A stretch of 64,000 nt of DNA from Nitrososphaeraceae archaeon (GTDB lineage: Archaea > Thermoproteota > Nitrososphaeria > Nitrososphaerales > Nitrososphaeraceae), in assembly GCA_016782225.1 (NCBI GenBank), contig JADDOW010000112.1, positions 52,058 through 116,057 on the forward strand, read 5' to 3'. Shown piece by piece: positions 18,622-27,573 of this stretch. The notes below the pieces were generated by a model, which was not told where the DNA came from, did no database searches, and saw nothing but the letters and a program-made list of their open reading frames with translations. A program made the position numbers and the translations under genes. Each line of letters starts with the position of its first letter. The first letter of the stretch is position 1.

Positions 18622-20202
18622 ATGAACGAGAATACCCCTAAAACCGACTCTGGTATCTCTGTAAAACAATTCTTTGTAAAAGACGATTTGAAAAATGAAA
18701 ACGAATCCCATCCTGGTACTTATCCTTTTTTGAGAGGAATTTATCCTACTATGTATAGGGAACGCCTATGGACTATGCGGCAATACAGTGGTTTTGGTAG
18801 CGCGGAAGAAACCAACAAAAGATTTAAATTTTTGCTAGATCACGGACAGACCGGTTTATCATTGGCATTTGATTTGCCAACTCAAACCGGCAGGGACTCT
18901 GATAACCCACAATCTGAAGGTGAAGTCGGTAGAACGGGAGTTCCAATAAGTTCTATTAATGACATGCTAACTTGTTTTAAAGATATTCCTTTAGATAAAG
19001 TAAGCACTTCAATGACTATAAATGCAACTGCATCTATACTACTTTCTTTATATATTTCTGCAGCCGAATCCCAAGGTGTTTCCCCTTCTCAATTAAGGGG
19101 CACTACTCAGAATGACATCTTAAAAGAATACATTGCACGAAATACATATATCTATCCACCCAGGCCATCTTTGAGATTAATTGGCGATATGATACAACAC
19201 TGTTCAGTTCATGTACCCCAATGGTATCCAATAAGTATTTCTGGATACCACATTCGGGAAGCCGGATCTAATGCAATTCAGGAACTTGCGTTTACTTTTG
19301 CAAACGCTATAGAATATATCAACACATGCATTAACAAGGGCCTAAAAATCGATGACTTTGCTCCCAGACTTTCGTTTTTTTTCTGCTGTACAATGGAATT
19401 TTTTGAAGAAATTGCAAAGTTCAGGGCGGCAAGGGTCATCTATTCAAAAATTTTAAAAGAAAAATTCAATGCTCAGGATCCAAAATCACTTCATTTGAGA
19501 TTTCATGTTCAAACAAGTGGCGAATCTTTAACGGCCCAGCAAGTTGACAACAATGTTGTCAGAGTTACCACTGAGGCTTTAGCTGCTGTTTTAGGTGGCT
19601 GCCAGTCATTGCATACAAATTCACGAGACGAAGCGTTAGCACTGCCAACTGAGGAATCAGTTAAAATTGCCCTTAGAACTCAACAAATAATTGCATCAGA
19701 GACTGGTGTTACAAAAACCGTTGATCCTCTAGCTGGATCTTATTATATTGAGTATTTGACTGAACAAATTATCGATAAAGTAAATCTGTACCTTGATAAA
19801 ATCGAAAAAATGGGGGGATCCTTAGCAGCAATTGAAAACAACTTTTTCCAAGAGGAAATAAGGAAAAATGCATATGAGTTAAAAAAAGAAATTGATGAAG
19901 ACAAAAGAGTTATTGTTGGAGTAAACAAGTTTAAAGACAACAAGGATATAGAACCAAAACTAAATGTTATTGATCACCTTCTTGAAAAAAAACAAATTAA
20001 CGCACTAAAAGAATTTAAAAATTCTAGAGATAACATAAAAGTACAGCACTCTATTTCTGATCTTGTTTCCTCTGCAGAAAAGCCGGATGTCAATTTGATG
20101 CCGTATATTATCTCTGCTGTAAAAAACAAAGTAACACTTGGTGAAATAAGTGATGGATTTAAAGAAATATTCGGTTTTTATTCACCTAAAATTTCCTTTT
20201 AA
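18622..20202 (+). CDS. mcmA: Methylmalonyl-CoA mutase, large (catalytic) subunit
   Basis: 526 residues, the stand-alone TIM-barrel subunit without the C-terminal B12-binding domain. PFLRGIYPTMYRERLWTMRQ is the substrate-binding start, followed by GLSLAFDLPTQTGRDSD and FHVQTSGESLTAQQ. It interconverts succinyl-CoA and methylmalonyl-CoA; in Thaumarchaeota this is a step of the 3-hydroxypropionate/4-hydroxybutyrate CO2-fixation cycle. It forms an operon with meaB. The small B12-binding subunit must be encoded elsewhere, because nothing in this window has its DxHxxG motif. Confidence 0.95.
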   Translation: MNENTPKTDSGISVKQFFVKDDLKNENESHPGTYPFLRGIYPTMYRERLWTMRQYSGFGSAEETNKRFKFLLDHGQTGLSLAFDLPTQTGRDSDNPQSEGEVGRTGVPISSINDMLTCFKDIPLDKVSTSMTINATASILLSLYISAAESQGVSPSQLRGTTQNDILKEYIARNTYIYPPRPSLRLIGDMIQHCSVHVPQWYPISISGYHIREAGSNAIQELAFTFANAIEYINTCINKGLKIDDFAPRLSFFFCCTMEFFEEIAKFRAARVIYSKILKEKFNAQDPKSLHLRFHVQTSGESLTAQQVDNNVVRVTTEALAAVLGGCQSLHTNSRDEALALPTEESVKIALRTQQIIASETGVTKTVDPLAGSYYIEYLTEQIIDKVNLYLDKIEKMGGSLAAIENNFFQEEIRKNAYELKKEIDEDKRVIVGVNKFKDNKDIEPKLNVIDHLLEKKQINALKEFKNSRDNIKVQHSISDLVSSAEKPDVNLMPYIISAVKNKVTLGEISDGFKEIFGFYSPKISF

Positions 20203-20218
20203 CTTCGACAATAACTTT

Positions 20219-22048
20219 TCATCCACTTTCAAAAAGTTTTATTGCATTGAGATTATTGCTCAATATGGCGTTCAAAATCTTTCCTCCAGCTTCTGACTTT
20301 TTGTCAATCTTGAGTCTTGCTTTTTTCCCAATCAGATTGCTTAAGATTATTTCATCATCCAGAACTAAATTTATCTTTTTCCCAATCAAGTTATCGTCCA
20401 CTATAAAATAAATATGTGCTCCTGATTCAGTAACACTAAACTGCATCTCATCACCAATCTCTGGGTTTTTGGCTTCTACATCTATGCTTATTCCCAGCTT
20501 TTTCTCAATTTCTGAAATTGTGCTACCACCTTTACCGATTATTTTGGGGATTACTTCCTTATTCACTGAAATCTTGACTCTATCGTTTGAAACAATCCTG
20601 ATTTCAGCTTTGGAATCAAACCTGTTTATTATTTCTTTTATTTTCGCTTCTGCTAACTTGTTAATTTTGTTATTAGTATTCCCTGTTTTTTTATCTATGT
20701 TTTCTAAAGGAATTATGACATTTTCTTCCCCATAGGAATATATTTCATATTCTGTTTCCTTAGAAAAAAAATCTTTAATTTCCACTATGGGCCTTGCCAA
20801 ATCCTGTTCGGTCATTCCGGATGGTACTTTTACGGTAAGGTCCAATTCATAGATTTTTTTGATTTTCCCCTCTAAAATAAAAATGACTGTATCTATTATG
20901 TGGGGTATCATCCCCAACTCAATTTTACCGATAAATCTTTGGATCGCGTCTAATGCTTTACTGGCATGAATTACACCTATCATGCCTATTCCCGTCAATC
21001 TTAAATCTGCAAATAACTCAAAATCTTTAATCTTTCTCACCTCGTCAAAAATGGTGAAATCTGGCCTAACTAATAGGAGGAGGTCTGAAACTCTTTCATA
21101 ACCGTTCTTAAATGAGCCATATTGGACTACGCTATCTGGAACCTGCAAATCCCTAGGGGACTCCAATGTTTTTACCAATTTGTTTTTTAGAACATAGTGT
21201 TCAGCAATACTGCTGGCAAATGTACTTTTTCCAGACCCTGGTGGACCAGCTATTAGAATTCCTTCTGCCTCGTTAGATAGTCTGTTTATTAAATCATCAC
21301 TAATATCATAATCACTTAATGATAGTTTTCTTATTGGTCTCACTGCTGTGATCTCGATTTTGTTTGATATCGGTTGTTGAGTAATCACAATTCTGAGGTT
21401 CTTGTACATTATAACAAAACAACCTTCAAATGCGATTTCAATATTGGATATCCTTTTATTTTTTTTTACCGAAAATAAGAAATCTATTACTTTACCTAAG
21501 ATGGTTTTATCCAGTTTCTCGTTTGAGATTTTTTCTAACACAAAATTACCTGGTGTCCCTTTTTTAGCTAAAGGCTCTATTCCCTCTATTAGATGAACGC
21601 TCATTGTTCTCTCATCAAAATAACTCTCAATGTCATACTCTTCTGATATCTCCGTTTTTTTGTGAACATTTAGAATTCCTGTGGCATCTGCGACAAGATG
21701 CTGAATATAATCAGCAGTAAATAAAGTGGCATTTTCATTCTTTGCTATGTCGTTGATTATGGCATCTATTCTTCCATTCTTTGCTAATTTTATCTCAGCA
21801 AGGCTTGGCTTTTCTCCAACATAGTTAACATCAATTTTTTTTTCAATACTTTTCTCTCTGATTTTTTTTAACTCTAGCAGTCCGTCTGTGCCATACTCTT
21901 TTTGTTTACAGGCTTGCGATTGTAATTCATCAATTACTGCTCGAGGAATTATTATTTCATAATTTTCATTAATCTCGTCATTGTCAATTTTTTTGCTTAT
22001 TTCGCCATCTATTATAATGCTTGTGTCCAATACAATTTTTGTCTTCAA
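20219..22048 (-). CDS. PIN domain - AAA ATPase - KH domain protein
   Basis: 609 residues. The PIN domain (1-125) has acidic residues Asp8, Glu41, Asp95 and Asp112. The PilT/VirB11-like ATPase (about 210-450) has Walker A GPPGSGKST at 268-276 and FTIFDEVRK as Walker B. The KH domain (about 500-560) has the GxxG loop in IIGKGGSTI. This fusion is conserved in archaea and is thought to be an RNA-binding, nucleotide-driven ribonuclease, but its substrate is unknown. It converges on the mcmA gene with a 16-bp gap. Confidence 0.92.
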   Translation of the reverse strand: MKTKIVLDTSIIIDGEISKKIDNDEINENYEIIIPRAVIDELQSQACKQKEYGTDGLLELKKIREKSIEKKIDVNYVGEKPSLAEIKLAKNGRIDAIINDIAKNENATLFTADYIQHLVADATGILNVHKKTEISEEYDIESYFDERTMSVHLIEGIEPLAKKGTPGNFVLEKISNEKLDKTILGKVIDFLFSVKKNKRISNIEIAFEGCFVIMYKNLRIVITQQPISNKIEITAVRPIRKLSLSDYDISDDLINRLSNEAEGILIAGPPGSGKSTFASSIAEHYVLKNKLVKTLESPRDLQVPDSVVQYGSFKNGYERVSDLLLLVRPDFTIFDEVRKIKDFELFADLRLTGIGMIGVIHASKALDAIQRFIGKIELGMIPHIIDTVIFILEGKIKKIYELDLTVKVPSGMTEQDLARPIVEIKDFFSKETEYEIYSYGEENVIIPLENIDKKTGNTNNKINKLAEAKIKEIINRFDSKAEIRIVSNDRVKISVNKEVIPKIIGKGGSTISEIEKKLGISIDVEAKNPEIGDEMQFSVTESGAHIYFIVDDNLIGKKINLVLDDEIILSNLIGKKARLKIDKKSEAGGKILNAILSNNLNAIKLFESG

Positions 22049-22219
22049 TGTGATCTATAGTTTATTTATTGATTGAATTATTAAAAAAGGTTACTAGATG
22101 AAAGATTCAGATAACTTATTTTTTGCTGTCCGTTGCTGTATTATTGTTTTTAATACGTTAGCAATTTGTTAGGTATTAACAAGTTATATTATTGGGCTAA
22201 AAATATTATAATAGTTTAG

Positions 22220-23002
22220 TTGAGCAAGTTAGAAATTAGAAACATATCTAAAATATTCTCAATCAATAGTGACAAAGGTGAAAGAAACAAAGTTTTAGCT
22301 GTTAATAATGTAAATTTGTCAATTGAAGAAGGTGAATTTGTTTGCTTTGTCGGCCCTTCTGGATGTGGCAAATCCACACTATTGAACATTATTGCTGGAT
22401 TGGAAAAGCCTTCAAGTGGGGAGTTGGTGTTGAATGGGAGGCCGGTTTTTGAAACAGGACCTGACAGAATAATGGTATTTCAAGAAAATGCGTTGTTTCC
22501 TTGGTTAAGTGTGATTGATAACGTTGAATTCGGACTCAAGATGGTGGGTGTTGAAAAAGAAAAAAGGCAGAAGATCGCCATGCACTATCTAGATATGATG
22601 GATCTCGGTAAATTTGCCAAATCTTATACCTATCAGCTTTCTGGTGGCATGAAACAGAGGGTTGCCATATCCCGTGCTTTATCTATGGACCCCGATGTTT
22701 TGCTAATGGATGAACCGTTTGCTGCATTGGATTCTCAAACCCGTGATTTATTATTAGTTGAACTCCAATTAATATGGGCAAAAACTAGAAAAACAATAAT
22801 TTTTGTAACTCATAACATCTCTGAATCAATATGTCTAGGCGACAGGGTTGTTGTTTTTACCAAAAGACCCGCTTCTGTAAAGAAGGAGATAGTGGTTGAT
22901 TATCGAAGACCGCGGTTATCTGAGGATTCAAATTTATTTGAATATGCGAGATTAGTTTTGGATGAATTAAAAACCGAAATCATCCAAAGTAAAAAAAGTT
23001 AG
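22220..23002 (+). CDS. ABC transporter ATP-binding protein, nitrate/sulfonate/taurine type
   Basis: 260 residues. Walker A GPSGCGKST at 45-53, Q-loop FQENALFPW, signature LSGGMKQR at 140-147, Walker B LLMDEP at 161-166, and the H-loop in FVTHNISES. Sequence features match SsuB/TauB/NrtD ATPases. It has no permease or binding protein nearby. The only matching partners in the window are the permease and two binding proteins at 40.6-44.7 kb, so it may power that importer. The start is TTG at 22220, and the 3' end overlaps the convergent metF gene by 4 bp. Confidence 0.92.
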   Translation: MSKLEIRNISKIFSINSDKGERNKVLAVNNVNLSIEEGEFVCFVGPSGCGKSTLLNIIAGLEKPSSGELVLNGRPVFETGPDRIMVFQENALFPWLSVIDNVEFGLKMVGVEKEKRQKIAMHYLDMMDLGKFAKSYTYQLSGGMKQRVAISRALSMDPDVLLMDEPFAALDSQTRDLLLVELQLIWAKTRKTIIFVTHNISESICLGDRVVVFTKRPASVKKEIVVDYRRPRLSEDSNLFEYARLVLDELKTEIIQSKKS

Positions 23003-23781
23003 ATTTTACTAATTTTTTTTAATACCTCAACACCCTCATTGAAGTTATTTGGCGATGTAATTAACATCTGCTCCGTAATTTTCCCAATCTTGTAAATAAA
23101 TTCCAGAACGTTATCTTCGTATTCTTTCCAGTCAAGTCCAATCATTTTTGCAGCCTGAATGTTTTTTTTAGATGGTATCATTACACATGGAATCAATTTT
23201 ATTTTATGGGATTCCAATAACCCTTTTAGGTCTTTTACTTCTTGGAGCGTGTCAATTGATTGCGTTATCATTGCATAGGGATTTGACTTGGTTTTTTTTT
23301 TAAACTTTTTGAAATCAGATACCTTATTAGGTATTGATAAATTTAAATTTATCAACTTGTTATACCCTAAAGAGTTCAGCATTGTAACAACCTCTGTGGG
23401 TTTTGAAAGTGACCCTTTTGTAACAGCATTAATACTTATTCGGGGCTCATCACCCATAATAAACAATAGATCTTTTACATTCAAAGATATTGACTGGGTT
23501 GCAAATTGAATTATTGAGTTTATATTTCTGTCTCTTGTCCTAACACTACAGCTAACATTGATGTCTGCATTGTTTATGTTCTCCCTTATCAAAGCAGCTC
23601 CGTGGATACTAGAAATTCTAGGTATTCCTAAAACTGAATCCGTAATGTGTATAGATTTGGTAAATTCCAGGATTGACCGGCTCCTGTCCAAAAACTTTTC
23701 AATTTCTTGAGATAATGTATCCATATGTATGTTTGAACCGTAAAAAATTTTAGGCGGATTAAGTTCATAAATAATTTCCAT
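22999..23781 (-). CDS. metF: Methylenetetrahydrofolate reductase-like protein
   Basis: 260 residues, a short MetF TIM barrel. LEFTKSIHITDSVLGIPRIS and DLLFIMGDEPR match the region where MetF reads LxGDxP, with the segments that bind FAD and folate. It would reduce methylene- to methyl-tetrahydropterin for methionine synthesis. Some archaeal homologues use other pterins or partner proteins, so the donor is uncertain. It overlaps the ABC ATPase gene at the 3' ends, which means no intergenic terminator there. Confidence 0.75.
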   Translation of the reverse strand: MEIIYELNPPKIFYGSNIHMDTLSQEIEKFLDRSRSILEFTKSIHITDSVLGIPRISSIHGAALIRENINNADINVSCSVRTRDRNINSIIQFATQSISLNVKDLLFIMGDEPRISINAVTKGSLSKPTEVVTMLNSLGYNKLINLNLSIPNKVSDFKKFKKKTKSNPYAMITQSIDTLQEVKDLKGLLESHKIKLIPCVMIPSKKNIQAAKMIGLDWKEYEDNVLEFIYKIGKITEQMLITSPNNFNEGVEVLKKISKI

Positions 23782-23861
23782 CTTTTATTTTACATTAAGG
23801 AGTTTATTATATATAAAAAAAAAGTTTTTTAGATATTTTATGGTTTATATCTTTTGTATTA

Positions 23862-24449
23862 TTGATATCCGAAAAACAATTCTATGATTTACTTTTAAAT
23901 AGTGAAAGATTAAAAATTACCTCGGATAAGGATATCCTGAATATAAACAACCTAAACGTCGGGAAAATTTTTTCTAGTGTGTTGGTTATTATCCATTTTC
24001 CAGATAAAATCCCCTCAGTAATTCTAACCAAGCGTAGTTCTTTTTTAACTAATCATTCAGGGGAAATATCATTTCCCGGTGGTAAATTTTCATCCAATGA
24101 CAAAACAATTTTGGATACAGCAATTAGGGAGACATATGAGGAGATAGGTATTGTTGTAGACAAAAAAAAAGTTATTGGATGCCTACAACCCACATATACT
24201 TACACTTCTAAAATATTGATATATCCTTTTGTTGCTTTAGAAGAAATAATATCTGATAATCTTAAACCAAATGTGGAGGTCGAGCAAATTATTAGTCTAC
24301 CTATCGAAAAATTAATTAGATCTTTTTCTGAGGATGAGTTTCATTCAACTAAAAAATATCGAATGTTCAAATTTTTGGTCGAGGAGTATAAAATTTGGGG
24401 TGCTACAGCAAGGATATTAAAAGACTTGCTTGATGTTATAAAGGTATGA
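23862..24449 (+). CDS. Nudix hydrolase, CoA-pyrophosphatase-like
   Basis: 195 residues. The Nudix box runs from FPGGKF (about 70) to AIRETYEEIGI (about 95). An upstream VILTKRSSFLTNHSGEISFPGGK segment is characteristic of the NudL/CoA-pyrophosphatase branch, which cleaves CoA or acyl-CoA into phosphopantetheine and ADP. The start is TTG at 23862. It converges on leuB with a 6-bp gap. Confidence 0.85.
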   Translation: MISEKQFYDLLLNSERLKITSDKDILNINNLNVGKIFSSVLVIIHFPDKIPSVILTKRSSFLTNHSGEISFPGGKFSSNDKTILDTAIRETYEEIGIVVDKKKVIGCLQPTYTYTSKILIYPFVALEEIISDNLKPNVEVEQIISLPIEKLIRSFSEDEFHSTKKYRMFKFLVEEYKIWGATARILKDLLDVIKV

Positions 24450-24455
24450 CGGATA

Positions 24456-25496
24456 TTATTCATATCCAAGCTGATCTAATATTTCTATAAATTTTTTATT
24501 AAATTCAAAGGTGGACAAATTTCCACCAATGTCTTTTGTTTTTGTGTTGTTTAAAAAGATTTTATCCACGGCTTTATCAATTTTTATTGACTGGTTCAGT
24601 ATGATTTTATCATTGTATTTTTCACCCAGCCATTCAAACATCATTTTCAGTGCCAAAATAAAAGATGTGGGATTGGCAATATTCTTGCCTGCAATATCGA
24701 AGGCAGCACCATGAACAGGTTCAAACATGGCAAATTTATCTCCAATATTTGCAGCTGGAGCCAAACCTATGCTTCCAGTAATTTGTGCCGCTTCATCTGA
24801 AATTATATCCCCAAACAAATTCGTTGTTAAAATTATATCAAATCGATTAGGGTTCCTTACCAGCTCCATGGAACAAGCGTCAACATACATCTCCTCTACA
24901 TCTATATCAGGAAATTGTTTTGATATTTCTTTGGCTGTATCAATAAAGAGCCTATCGCTTTTTCTTAATACATTGGATTTGTGAACTATTGTTACCTTTT
25001 TATTTGCTCTTTTGCTTGCCAATTTGAAACCATATTCAGAAATCTTTCTAGAAGCTTCCCTGCTTGTTTTTCTTAAAGAGATAACAGTGTTTTCATCAGA
25101 AAAAAACTCCCATCCTACATAGAGATCTTCTGTGTTTTCTCTAACTGTTATCAAATCTACGTTTTTTGATATGGCTGGGATGTTAGGATAGTTTTTTGAC
25201 GGGCGAATGTTTGCAAATAATTTAAAATACCTTCTTAAAACCAAAACAACATCAGCGGCAGATTCCCCAACGGGTGATTTCAAACAAGCTTGGGAGTCTT
25301 TTATTATGCTAAATGATGATTCTGGTAATGCTGAATTGAATTTCAATAGTGCATTGTCCCCTGCCTCTACTTTTTGTATTTCAAATTTCAAAGAGGATGA
25401 TTTATCGTGTATGTTAATTAATAATCTATTTACGCATTCAGAAAGTTCGGGTCCTATTCCATCGCCTACCAGCAATGAAATTCTATAAGTTGTCAT
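24456..25496 (-). CDS. leuB: 3-isopropylmalate dehydrogenase (or homologous hydroxyacid dehydrogenase)
   Basis: 346 residues of the isocitrate/isopropylmalate dehydrogenase family. GDGIGPEL is the N-terminal signature, RENTEDLY lies at the active site, HKSNVLRKSD contains the catalytic Lys, and TTNLFGDIISDEAA matches the metal-binding loop. NIGDKFAMFEPVHGAAFDIAGK ends in the NAD-binding region. Isocitrate or homoisocitrate dehydrogenase is an alternative, but the adjacent leuA and ilvBN genes favour leucine synthesis. Confidence 0.85.
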   Translation of the reverse strand: MTTYRISLLVGDGIGPELSECVNRLLINIHDKSSSLKFEIQKVEAGDNALLKFNSALPESSFSIIKDSQACLKSPVGESAADVVLVLRRYFKLFANIRPSKNYPNIPAISKNVDLITVRENTEDLYVGWEFFSDENTVISLRKTSREASRKISEYGFKLASKRANKKVTIVHKSNVLRKSDRLFIDTAKEISKQFPDIDVEEMYVDACSMELVRNPNRFDIILTTNLFGDIISDEAAQITGSIGLAPAANIGDKFAMFEPVHGAAFDIAGKNIANPTSFILALKMMFEWLGEKYNDKIILNQSIKIDKAVDKIFLNNTKTKDIGGNLSTFEFNKKFIEILDQLGYE

Positions 25497-25520
25497 AATG
25501 GTATGAAAACAGAAACATTG

Positions 25521-27056
25521 TCAATTAACTTGATTATCCTTTTCCAATAAATTTTTTAGCATGCTTGTATTTATGGCGTCAATTACAGCTTGTACTGATG
25601 TTACTACTATATCTTTGCCGGATTTTCGTGAGGATATTACGTTACCTTCCTTATCTTCCACTTTGACTGAAACCTCTGCAGAAGCATCTGAACCTCCTGT
25701 GATTGAATCCAGTTTGTATTCTCTGATCTTTATGCTGGCAATATCATTGGCAATGGTTTGGATTGCCTTTAGTACCGCATCAACTGGACCTACACCTGTT
25801 TCTGATGCAATAAAGTCTTTGTCATGTATATTTAACTTTACGACAGCTGTAGGGATGATATGTAGACCCGTAACTATATGAAACTCGTTTAGTTTGAATT
25901 TTCCGTCAAATTTCTTGTTTTTTATTACTTCGGATGCTATGGATAATAAATCTGATGTTGTTATCGCTTGCCCCGAGTCAGCTATTATCTTTTGTTTATC
26001 TACAATTTGTTTTAACTGTTCATCTGTAGTCCTAAGGGCAAACTCGTCTAATATTGATTTGATGCCGTGCGCTCCGGCATGTTTTCCCGCTTGTAGCCAT
26101 CTCTTTCGACCGACCAAATCGGGGCTAATTGGTTCATATGTAAGAGGATTATTTAGTACTCCGTGGGTATGAATCCCTGATTCATGACCAAATGCGTTTT
26201 CGCCAATTATTGCTTTGTTTGGTTGAACGATTATTCCCATAGTGTTTGAAACAAACTTTGAAACATCATACAAAATAGTTGTTCTGATGTTGTGTCTGTA
26301 GTTATAAAGGCACTGTAATGCCATTACCACTTCCTCAAGTGATGCATTCCCTGCTCTTTCGCCCAATCCATTTATGGTTACATGTGCACAGGATGCCCCT
26401 GCTTCAAATCCTGCAATGGAATTTGCAACGGCAAGGCCAAAATCATTATGGCAATGCACACTTACAGGTAAGTGGGTGTTCTCGATTACGTCATTTACTA
26501 GTTCGGAGATATACTTTGGAGTGGAATACCCTACTGTATCTGGGATGTCTATTCTATCTGCACCAGCCTCCGCTACTGCTCTGAATACTCTATTAAGGAA
26601 CTGCCTGTCCGATCTTGTGGCGTCTTCTGCAGAGAACTCGACTTTTAGGCCATGCTTTTTGGCGTACTCCACAGCGGATACCGCTTTGTCCAAAACCTGT
26701 TCTCTTGTCATTTTTAGTTTATATTGTAGGTGGATATCTGATGTTGCAATAAAAGTGTGAATGTATCTTAAATCACAATCAATTGCCATGTCTATATCAT
26801 TTCGAATTGTTCGGGCTAGACCGCATATGTCCGCCTTTAGTCCCATCTTACAGATTTTTTTTATCGCTTCTACCTCTCCCGGAGACACTACAGGAAATCC
26901 CGCCTCTATTGCGTCAACTCCAAGATCATCAAGCTTCATTGCGATGTCTATTTTCTGAGATGGAGAAACTGAAACCCCTGGGGTCTGTTCCCCATCTCTC
27001 AGTGTGGTATCAAAAATTCTGACCTTTCGGCCATTAGAGCTCATCATTGATTGCAC
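25521..27056 (-). CDS. leuA: 2-isopropylmalate synthase family
   Basis: 511 residues. The N-terminal DRE-TIM barrel starts with FDTTLRDGEQTPGVS and contains VHCHNDFGLAVANS. ESGIHTHGVL follows in the linker region, and a C-terminal LeuA regulatory domain (about 385-505) is present, which normally binds leucine or isoleucine for feedback inhibition. Citramalate synthase is a close alternative that cannot be excluded. The start lies inside the 3' end of ilvN (23-bp overlap). Confidence 0.9.
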   Translation of the reverse strand: MQSMMSSNGRKVRIFDTTLRDGEQTPGVSVSPSQKIDIAMKLDDLGVDAIEAGFPVVSPGEVEAIKKICKMGLKADICGLARTIRNDIDMAIDCDLRYIHTFIATSDIHLQYKLKMTREQVLDKAVSAVEYAKKHGLKVEFSAEDATRSDRQFLNRVFRAVAEAGADRIDIPDTVGYSTPKYISELVNDVIENTHLPVSVHCHNDFGLAVANSIAGFEAGASCAHVTINGLGERAGNASLEEVVMALQCLYNYRHNIRTTILYDVSKFVSNTMGIIVQPNKAIIGENAFGHESGIHTHGVLNNPLTYEPISPDLVGRKRWLQAGKHAGAHGIKSILDEFALRTTDEQLKQIVDKQKIIADSGQAITTSDLLSIASEVIKNKKFDGKFKLNEFHIVTGLHIIPTAVVKLNIHDKDFIASETGVGPVDAVLKAIQTIANDIASIKIREYKLDSITGGSDASAEVSVKVEDKEGNVISSRKSGKDIVVTSVQAVIDAINTSMLKNLLEKDNQVN

Positions 27057-27567
27057 CTCTCGCCAATGCTGATACCCCAGTTCGAGCTACTTGTATTATT
27101 CCATAGCTTGAGACTAGGTTTTTAAAAGCGTCAATCTTATCTGGAGTTCCTATTAGTTCAACTGTAATGGTTTCATTGCTAATGTCCATTATATTTCCCC
27201 TGTATATTGATGCAAAGTTGGCTATCTCGATTCTCGTCGTTGGATCTTTCGCATTCATCTTAATCAGGGCTAGTTCTCTGTATACTGCGTTTTCTTTGTC
27301 TAAAACGTTAACTTGGATTACATCAATTGTTTTTCTTAATTGTTTTACTAGTTGTTCCAATGTTTTTACGTCTGATTTAGTTGTTATGGTCATTCTGGAT
27401 AAGTCCGGTTTTTCAGTGATTCCGACAGTAATGCTTTCAATGTTGAAGTTTCTTGACCTAAAAAGATTAGTAATTCTAAACAAAACCCCGGGTTTGTTTT
27501 CTACAATAACTGACAAGATATAGAGGGTGGTATTGCTAATGTTTGTAAAAATGGGTTTGCTATCCAT
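27034..27567 (-). CDS. ilvN: Acetolactate synthase small (regulatory) subunit
   Basis: 177 residues. An N-terminal ACT domain (about 12-90) begins LSVIVENKPGVLFRITNLFRSRNFNIESI, the feedback-binding motif, and an ALS_ss C-terminal domain follows. It activates IlvB and confers valine sensitivity. It sits 6 bp after ilvB and overlaps leuA, so expression is tightly coupled. Confidence 0.95.
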   Translation of the reverse strand: MDSKPIFTNISNTTLYILSVIVENKPGVLFRITNLFRSRNFNIESITVGITEKPDLSRMTITTKSDVKTLEQLVKQLRKTIDVIQVNVLDKENAVYRELALIKMNAKDPTTRIEIANFASIYRGNIMDISNETITVELIGTPDKIDAFKNLVSSYGIIQVARTGVSALARGAINDEL

Positions 27568-27573
27568 ATAAGA

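Noticed and set aside
26374-26760. 128-codon plus-strand frame inside leuA
   Set aside because: Antisense to strongly conserved leuA sequence.
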